From the NCBI GenBank assembly GCA_038380435.1, contig JAWZYU010000017.1, positions 22,877,283-22,941,282 on the forward strand: 64,000 nt of DNA. Direction: 5' to 3'. The stretch's first letter is position 1; every line of letters begins with the position of its first letter. This DNA comes from Ryuthela nishihirai (taxonomy: Eukaryota; Arthropoda; Arachnida; Araneae; Heptathelidae). Below the pieces are notes generated by a model. That model saw nothing but the letters and a program-made list of their open reading frames with translations. It did no database searches and had not been told where the DNA came from. The position numbers and the translations under genes were made by a program. Shown here one piece after another: positions 57,686-64,000 of the stretch.

Positions 57686-57858
57686 TATTGAAGGCATAAT
57701 TTATTATACATATTACTCTCATCCACAAACCTGCCCTACTCTGTCACAATAATACTGCCAGCCAAAACCCCTTGCAGGATATAAATAGTCCAGATACATA
57801 CCTGCTATATAGCAGTATGTATATAGCAGGTATGCTATATAGCATACCTGCGATTGTT

Positions 57859-58203
57859 ATGATCGGTGAACACAATGACCTGAGTGAGTTCAATCATGGG
57901 CAGCTAGTTGGTGTGAGGAAAATGGGGTGTCCATATCCGCGACTGCAGAATGTCTGGGATTTCCACATGCGACCATCACAAATGTGTACCAAGACTACAT
58001 CAAAACCAGCAAAACTTGCAGCCACCAGGGAAAATGCAACCGTTACCGGGCTGTTGGTATTCGAGGTGCTTGTTGCATTTCCCATCTTGTAACTTCAGAA
58101 TGGATGGCCACAGGCAGTGACAGGGCAGTGATGAAGGTTCCTGCAAAGACTATTCAACATATGATGACACTATGGCAGCCCACACCCACATCGAGTACCC
58201 TTG
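57859..58203 (+). pseudogene. Tc1 transposase, N-terminal piece
   Basis: MIGEHNDLSEFNHGQLVGVR is the usual start of this Tc1 family (compare MGKGSDVSEFDCGQIVGAR at 15840, reverse strand). After a frame change: MSISATAECLGFPHATITNV (HTH) and YQDYIKTSKTCSHQGKC, then NRYRAVGIRGACCISHLV. Ends at the inserted element. Confidence 0.85.
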
Positions 58204-58207
58204 TTAA

Positions 58208-59869
58208 TCCTTATAATGTTGGGTTTCTGAAACTGAACTCACTATGGTGGCTGGATTTATTTTAAATAAAATAAAATAAACAACTTTAGAACCTCATCTT
58301 GAAGTAACTAATGAATGGAAATATGTCATGTTATATACCAAAAGAAAGAACATTTAATTGTACTTAATAAAATGGAAAAAAATCGAAGAAAAAAAAATGG
58401 TAGGTTAATTTTTTAAGCATTTTTTAAAACATTGCAAAATTTTACTGTATTTTTTCCATTTTATCTTTAGTAAAATTTCAAAAATGTATAGCCGAGTGGT
58501 TAGCACGCTTGGCTACTGATCTAAGGGACCTGGGTTCGAGCCCCGGGTAAGGCATGGCTATTTGTGTAATTTTTCTGCTGAAGGCCTGCCATCCTCACAG
58601 ACCTACTATGGCATATAAACTGACAGGCTTCTGTCAGACCTCTGTGGCAAGCAGCTGCTTGAGGGGGTATTTATTTATTTTTTTTTTTATATATTTACCC
58701 GTTTTTTCTATATTATTTTATTATTTTAATATAAACAGTTCATAATATTTCAATTATTGCTTAAATTTTTCATTTATTTTGTTTTTCCTAAATTATTTAG
58801 TCATTTAGGCATATAATCTGTAATGCATATTCTTAGACTTTTAATGATCGGCAAACTCTAAGCCTAAATAAAGCAGTGTCATAAAAAATAATTTTGCTTT
58901 AAAAACTAGATAATTTAAAAAAGAAATGAAAAATATATCAGAAAAGAACTATGAAAAGATTATGAAAAAAAAAGAACTATGAAAAAAATTTAAAAAACAT
59001 GTTTAGAAGCATTTAAAGCTTAATCGATGCACTGAATTCGAGAATGGGTTGCTTTGTTTTGAAGCTGCATAACTGCTAAGGAAAAGATTAATTCTAAAAT
59101 TCTAGCAGAAATTTTGGTTAAAAATTGTAATTTCTTGACCTTAATTTGTTTATGTACTTTAGATGTAATTAAAAGTATTGATAAATAAAGCCATACTGTT
59201 TAAAAATCGCACTCTGAGTAATTCTAATGCTTGTTCTGGTTGCCACCATTATAGATCGCTAACAGTTTCACTTTCGATCGTTTCTAATTAATTATTGTTT
59301 ATAATCACAGTATCCATTTGAGAAGCAATAAAAAATAATTTTAGAAGCATTAAAGTAAATAAAAAGTCTGTAAAATCGAAAGTCTGCTAAAATATTGATT
59401 GAAAGCTGATGTGTGTAGTTCCCGGATGATGCAATTTCCAGTAGTAAAAAAAAATATCCTTGCATTAAAAGTTTAGAAAGCATTGCAACTCTAGTAGAGC
59501 TATAATAACACAAAAGAGTGGGAAACACAACTGATCAATAATCTAAAACGGTGTGACAGAATAAAGGTATGAACTAAATCAGCGCTACTTGATGTGGTTT
59601 ACAGTGACTGAACATGCGCATCCAACTCGAATGGATTTATTTTTAAGCTTTATAATTTTTTCAAGTGGAATCAACAGGTAAAAAATTAATATCATAGATT
59701 TAAGTGTTATTTTTGATATTTAATTAGAAACAGTTGAAAAAAATTCGGATTCCTATTCGAAAAAAAATTTTTTTTTTACAATCTTGTACCACAGGAGTGA
59801 ATCTTCGCTCTCCAGTCACTAGAATGGGAAAGATGAATGCGATTCTTTTGCACTGTGACACTGTAAGGG
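58208..59869. mobile_element. piggyBac-like non-autonomous element in a Tc1
   Basis: Starts CCTTATAATGTTGGGTTTCT right after TTAA (58204-58207); ends ACACTGTAAGGG right before TTAA (59870-59873). The left 260 bp match the left part of 33973-36403 (GGTTTCTGAAACT, then CAACTTTAGAACCTCA, TGTCATGTTATA). It interrupts Tc1 coding sequence, so the insertion is real. It carries its own SINE-2. No transposase motif is visible in about 1.46 kb. Confidence 0.7.
58487..58685 (+). repeat. SINE-2, complete and well preserved
   Basis: Head with A box GCCGAGTGGTTAGCACGC and B box GGGTTCGAGCCCCGGG, then the body GGCCTGCCATCCTCACAG, GGCATATAAACTGACAGGC, AGACCTCTGTGGCAAGCAGC, 3' end TGCTTGAGGGGGTATTTATT and a T run. 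The best preserved SINE-2 head in the window. Confidence 0.93.
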
Positions 59870-59873
59870 TTAA

Positions 59874-60396
59874 CAGTATATCACTGGCTTATGAGGGTGC
59901 AGTGAATGAAGGAACATCACCATTGGATTATGGAAAACTGGAAATGGGTAGCTTTCAGTTTTTCAAACTTGAAACAGAATTGAGGTTCCAACTACAACAT
60001 GCTGACTGGAGATTGTGTATGGGGCATAGACCACACAAAACTATGGACCCTAACTGTCAAGTCAGGAGGTTACAAGCCAGTGAAGGTGGTGTATTTATAT
60101 GGGCCATCTTGAGGCCCCTTATACCTATTGAGACCATCATCACTGCACTAGGTTATGTTGATATACTCACCAACCACTTGCATCCATTCATAGCTATCCG
60201 TTTCCCCATAGCAGGATGCCTTCTTTCTCTAAGACAACATCCTGTCTCATCCCTCCTGTTTGGTGAAGGACTGGTTGGAGGAGTATTCCAGAGTTCAAAA
60301 CCCACAAATGGCCTTCACACTCTTCTGATTTGGACCCTATTGAGCATCTGTGGAACAAAGTGGAATAATGTATTTGAGTCTGAAACCTATCACTGA
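59874..60396 (+). pseudogene. Tc1 transposase, C-terminal piece
   Basis: Frame includes ADWRLCMGHRPHKTMDPNCQ, a GGVFIWAILRPLIPIETIIT block, ALGYVDILTNHLHPFIAIRF, and at the end SSKPTNGLHTLLIWTLLSIC, a frame-shifted version of the P-x-S-P-D-L-N-P-I-E region. The first catalytic Asp (usual W-S-D-E) is lost and the second is degraded near 60220. Confidence 0.78.
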
Positions 60397-60568
60397 CACT
60401 CTCTGCACTTTACAGACAGCTGTACTGGAATCATGGGCCACAATACCACCTGAATGTTTCTAACACCTGGTAGAGTCCATTCCATGATGTGTTACTGTTG
60501 CTATGAGGATAAAAAGTGGACCCACATGTTATTTAGTGGGTGTGTATAACAAATTTTCCCTTTCAGTT

Positions 60569-61832
60569 TAGAGTTAACTATAATTTCCTTGATAGTGATG
60601 ATTGACTGCATGACAGTGTTTATTAGTCAGAAATGAAAAAAATTGAGTTTTGCAATGTTTTACTTATTGGTTTAATTTTTTTTAAATATTCATAAAATAT
60701 TTAGGAAAAGTGTTTTAGCATTTGGCTTATTTTTTACATTAATTTTTTTAACCTTCAAGTTTTAAATTGAGTATAAATCCATCAGTGTACTAGTAAGTGT
60801 TCAAAATGAAAGCATTGTTTGTTACTCTGTATTCTGTAAATATATATCCACCTGTGGAGTATACAAATTTTTGCGTCTATAATATGTGAGTTGGGTCTTG
60901 GAGAAAACATTATTTTCATTTAGCACATTTTGATTTTGATAGAAGAGTTTAATAGCAGTAAAAATGAGATAAGATAATCCGTATGAAATTTAAAAAAGAA
61001 AACTGTACTTGTCACTTTTTGGTCAATATTTATAACATTAAATTATTGTGTGGTTGTAAAATTTAATGAAATCATTTCATGGTTATTTGTTCTTTTAGAA
61101 AAAAAAATGTGCAAAACTGGGTTTAAAAATGTAAGTAATTTACTCAGAGTTAAAAAAAATGCAATGTATTATCTCGGGCACACATAACATTGAGTATGAA
61201 GCTGAAAATTTTTGTAAAGTGCATATCAAAGTCTGTAACTCTTCTGAGAACTATATGCTTTATGTTAAGCCTATTTGTATTTCCTATTGTGAATGACAAT
61301 CTTTTATAAGTCAGCTTCACTGAAGTGTACTAAGCCATAAATATCCACACAATCTATTGGTTGTTTTATTTTCATTACTTTTAGTAATTTACAAATCATA
61401 TTTTGCCCCACAATTGTGCACATTTTGGCTGTTGCATACAGATTGGTTGTGTAGTACATATCTGCATATATATACAAAGTAAAGGAATTTACTTCTGTGG
61501 AATTTACTCTCTTATAATCATTTTCTCCAGCTCGCCCATCATTATGCTCATCATCATTATTTGTAAAAAATACACATCTCACTGTCCAATACGATTTTAT
61601 TAATTATGGCTCAATAGGATAGAATTCACAATAACTGAATGGCTGCTTTAGAATATTTATCTATATAACACTCTAGATATCAGACTCATGAATGACATGC
61701 AAGCCAAAATGGTAGCATGAAAATTTGTCATGCAGTCATATTCGATGTACATTCTGTTAATTCTAGTGCAAATGGTTATGATGTAATTAATTACGATGAT
61801 TGTAGTAAAATTTAGTTTAAGATGTCTATAGG
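60569..61832. other. Intron 8 stretch: nothing recognised
   Basis: 1.26 kb AT-rich. Reverse frame 61304-61582 has no family resemblance and no supporting signals. Confidence 0.5.
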
Positions 61833-62040
61833 TCCTAGCCGTCCTGTGGCCAAGTGGTTAGCACACTTGGCTACTGATCTAGGGGACCTGAGTTTAAGCC
61901 CCAGGTAAGGCATGGATGTTCGTGTTGTTTTTCTGCTGAGGGCCTGCCATCCTCACAGACCTTCTACTACGGCATATAAACTAACAGGCTCCTGTCAGAC
62001 CTCTGTGGCAAGCAGCTGCTTGAGGGGGTATTTATTTTTA
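61833..62040 (+). repeat. SINE-2, complete forward copy
   Basis: Head GTGGCCAAGTGGTTAGCACA and decayed B box GAGTTTAAGCCCC; body and 3' end as at 58487 (CAAGCAGCTGCTTGAGGGGG, then TATTTATTTTTATTATTATT). Ends 160 bp before exon 9. Confidence 0.92.
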
Positions 62041-62199
62041 TTATTATTTAAAGATCCATTTGAATTTAAACCAGCTTCTGTTATCTAATAGGAGCAGACT
62101 TAATAGGATATATAATTAATAAGAGTAATGTGAGCAAAAAATAATCAGTATGATGTTATTTCAATGTAAACTCTGAAATTTTCTCCTCAATTTTTTCAG

Positions 62200-62400
62200 G
62201 AATTTTCACTGGAAAAAGCTTTGTACAAAATGAAAGAAGAATGGGAAGAGATTGAATTTACAACATTAGCACATCGAGATAGTGGTACATTTGTTCTTGC
62301 ATCTGTGGATGAAATCCAGACACTTCTTGATGATCAAATTGTTAAAACTCAGGCAATGAGAGGCTCACCATATGCAAGGCCATTTGAGGTTGAAATAAAA
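62200..62400 (+). CDS. DNAH3-like: Dynein heavy chain exon 9 of window (linker)
   Basis: Acceptor ATTTTTTCAG and donor AAA|GTAAGT, 67 codons, phase 0. It begins EFSLEKALYKMKEEWE, then SGTFVLASVDEIQTLLDDQ, IVKTQAMRGSPYARPFE and EIK. The E-Y/F-S-L-E-K-A start, the S-V-D-E/D-I-Q-x-L-L-D-D run and the K-T-Q-x-M-R-G-S-P motif are diagnostic for the dynein linker (DHC_N2). The sequence is highly conserved and intact. It lies 330 bp upstream of exon 10, the shortest intron in the window. Confidence 0.97.
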
Positions 62401-62730
62401 GTAAGTATTAAATATATTACTTGAAATTTAATATTTGCAAGAGACTTAGACGATAGTCCTAAACCTGATCAGGTTGTCTGTCTTGTTTCTTTATTTCATC
62501 CTTTCTTCTCTTAAGCTCTCTTTCTTCCTGTTGGTTTAAATTACATGTTTAGTATCATTTAATTTTGTTTCTTTAATTTATCCTCATATTATTTTCTCTT
62601 TCATTGGGAAATATAAAAATGTAGAGTATTTTTGAACAAAAAAAACAAGTTTTTGTAACTGTTTTTTGTAATGTTATTAAAAAATAAGAAACTATTAATT
62701 CAGAATTCTAATAATATTTTCACCCTAAAG

Positions 62731-62925
62731 AGCTGGGAAGACCAACTGAAATTAACTCAAGATACAATAGATGAATGGCTGAAAGTTCAAATGCAATGGC
62801 TGTATTTAGAACCTATATTTTCCTCAGCAGATATTATGCAGCAAATGCCAGAGGAAGGGCGATTGTTTCAACAGGTTGATTATACCTGGAGAGATATAAT
62901 GAAAAATACAAATATTGATCCAAAG
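62731..62925 (+). CDS. DNAH3-like: Dynein heavy chain exon 10 of window (linker, LEPIFSS motif)
   Basis: Acceptor TCACCCTAAAG and donor AAG|GTTTGT, 65 codons, phase 0. It starts [18 protein letters not shown], continues to the signature [10 protein letters not shown], then [12 protein letters not shown], a [10 protein letters not shown] block and NIDPK. The LEPIFSS/DI stretch is the best known linker motif of axonemal dyneins. Q-Q-M-P-E-E-G-R with Q-x-V-D separates the DNAH3/7/12 clade from DNAH1 and from outer-arm chains. The gene continues beyond the window after this exon. Confidence 0.97.
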
Positions 62926-63394
62926 GTTTGTATAAAGAAATATTGTAGCAATATGTTTAGTAGACTGTATATTAATAGTGAATATTGCAGCAATATGTGT
63001 GGTAGATAAATGGACATTTTCCCTTTATTTTCTAACTTCAGAATAAACAAAAAGTCTTTAGTTTTAGAAGTTTTGCTTAACTTTAGTTTTAGTCTTTAGT
63101 TTAGTCTTTAGTTTAGAATTTTAGACAAAAAGTCTTTAGTTTAGATCTACTGAAATGAAAACTAAGGTATAAATATAAAAAAAGTAAATACTAACTTTAC
63201 AAAGGGTATCCAATATGCTGGACCAAATTGCTAAAAACACTTATAGTACATGGAATGGAGATAGCATGTGTCAGCCATCTGCATCTTGTTTTCCTCAGTG
63301 AAGCCTAACTAATTAAATGCAGCTGCAACCAGAATTTCTAAGAAGGATGTGTTTACCTGCAGTTTCGATTTTAAGAGCAGGAAAGATGCATATA
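62926..63394. other. Start of intron 10
   Basis: Contains two related words (ATTGTAGCAATATGTTTAG and ATTGCAGCAATATGTGTGG, 62941-63001) and several repeats of AGTCTTTAGTTT (63050-63145). No gene. Confidence 0.6.
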
Positions 63395-63935
63395 ATGCTG
63401 GGAAAAATGATAAAAATAACTTGGGAATACTGAAATAGGTTTATGACAGAAAAGAGTGTGAAACGGGAAAACAAATAACATTACTATTTCGTAATTACTT
63501 TCAAAATCTATTGTTTTTATAAATAGCAGTTTTTTTGTTAATTTTTAGGAGATTTTGTTGATAATAGTAAATATTTGTTGATAATAGTTTAAATCAAATT
63601 TGTGAGCTTAAATCAGAAGGTTGCTTCAGCAAATAGGAACATTAACAAGCAAATCGGCAATACCATTTAGTGCTTTCAAGAAATGGCAATCAGATGGCTT
63701 TATAAAATTATTTATGTTATAGTTTAATAAAATATGCATCAAATTAAAAAACAAAATATTATTTTTGAAGCCTGAATTATATATTTTTATAAGATATATA
63801 TTTAAAAAAATTACAATGGCAATTTTTATTTTTAAAAAATGTTTTTTTTTTGTTGTGCTAAAAACGGATACATACGTCCTTGGCCTCCCAATTTAGATTT
63901 TATGACGTATACAGACAACGTGGACACTAGAAGGG
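63395..63935. mobile_element. Right part of a piggyBac-like element
   Basis: ATAATGCTGGGAAAAATGAT through GAAATAGGTTTATGACAG, AGTTTTTTTGTTAATTTTTAG, AAATGGCAATCAGATGGC and GTGCTAAAAACGGATAC parallels 36020-36350. It ends GGACACTAGAAGGG immediately before TTAA (63936-63939). The left part is missing or lies unrecognised. Confidence 0.6.
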
Positions 63936-63940
63936 TTAAT

Positions 63941-64000
63941 AGGCTAGTGTTAGTGTGTTTGGCTATAGATCAAGGGATCTGGATTCAAGTCTCATATGAA
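63941..64000 (+). repeat. SINE-2 head, cut by the window end
   Basis: GTTAGTGTGTTTGGCTATAG and GGGATCTGGATTCAAGTCTC match the SINE-2 head (decayed B box). The body would lie beyond the window. Confidence 0.7.

Larger units (their letters stand above)
57686..60568 (+). mobile_element. Tc1-like transposon split by another element
   Basis: Left end TATTGAAGGCATAATTTATT and, read back from the right, AACTGAAAGGGAAAATTTGT, with TA flanks; same family as 14918-15992. The transposase is cut in two by an insertion at TTAA 58204: N-terminal part 57859-58200, C-terminal part 59874-60390. Without the guest the element is about 1.2 kb. A perfect palindrome of 26 bp lies at 57826-57851. Confidence 0.85.
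239..62925 (+). other. DNAH3-like: Dynein axonemal heavy chain gene, internal part (10 exons)
   Basis: Ten exons with compatible phases give one continuous dynein heavy chain segment of about 550 residues. The N-terminal exons are the divergent, helical tail/stem; exons 7-10 enter the linker (DHC_N2) region, which remodels during the power stroke. The AAA ATPase ring is outside the window. The protein would be part of a single-headed inner dynein arm on axonemal doublet microtubules of cilia or sperm flagella. [11 protein letters not shown] followed by a WRDIMK block and DPKV fits the DNAH3/7/12 clade and, from remembered sequences, DNAH3 best. Introns range from 330 bp to 19 kb and are filled with mobile elements. 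No promoter, start or stop codon is present. No frameshift or stop interrupts any exon, so the gene looks functional. Confidence 0.9.

Noticed and set aside
1..64000. CRISPR arrays, bacterial operons, toxin-antitoxin or defence islands
   Set aside because: No regularly spaced repeats, no ribosome-binding-site-led gene series. Spliced exons and eukaryotic transposons throughout.
1..64000. Endogenous viral sequence
   Set aside because: All reverse-transcriptase-like frames are non-LTR LINE type, with AP endonuclease. No capsid, envelope or viral polymerase motif was seen.

Overview
This is a eukaryotic (metazoan) window. It shows no bacterial, plasmid or viral gene layout, and no evidence of a new defence or other accessory system. 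The only host gene I can support is the middle part of one axonemal dynein heavy chain gene on the + strand. Ten coding exons (about 1.66 kb, roughly 550 codons, phases consistent throughout) are spread from 239 to 62925. Together they encode the C-terminal part of the dynein tail/stem and the first half of the linker (DHC_N2) region, ending just after the hallmark LEPIFSS stretch. Upstream tail exons and all AAA motor exons lie outside the window. From remembered family sequences the closest match is the single-headed inner-arm clade DNAH3/7/12, with DNAH3 best.

The sequence is AT-rich, CpG-poor and intron-rich. The gene is needed only where motile cilia or sperm flagella exist. Abundant Tc1/mariner, pogo/Tigger, piggyBac-like and RTE-like elements plus tRNA-derived SINEs suggest an invertebrate with a repeat-rich genome and motile sperm. 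A chelicerate arthropod is possible, but that is a weak guess.

Layout: exon 1 (239-330); intron 1 with SINEs, a mariner scrap and a Tc1 scrap; exon 2 (3907-4085); intron 2 with a hAT-type MITE, SINEs, a 5'-truncated LINE and a Tigger remnant; exon 3 (10356-10491); intron 3 with the 5' part of a LINE; exon 4 (12832-12957); intron 4 (19 kb) with two Tc1 elements, a 2.6-kb Tigger, three LINE copies, a mariner and a third Tc1; exon 5 (31914-32120); intron 5 (12.8 kb) with piggyBac-like elements, LINE and SINE nests, an unrecognised inverted-repeat unit, two Tc1 elements and a mariner deletion derivative; exon 6 (44920-45041); intron 6 (7.6 kb, apparently GC-AG) with a second LINE type, two Tc1 scraps and a full-length mariner; exon 7 (52602-52815); intron 7 with a SINE and a mariner; exon 8 (55701-55886); intron 8 with a Tigger scrap and a Tc1 containing a piggyBac-like element containing a SINE; exons 9 and 10 (62200-62400, 62731-62925) only 330 bp apart; then the start of another intron.

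Every transposase and reverse-transcriptase gene here is broken, so the mobile elements are relics. The points most worth a second look are the inferred GC-AG intron, several nested insertions with readable target-site duplications, a LINE with an internally inverted block, a chimeric SINE, a likely 3'-end match between one SINE family and the RTE-like LINE, and a piggyBac-like non-autonomous family.
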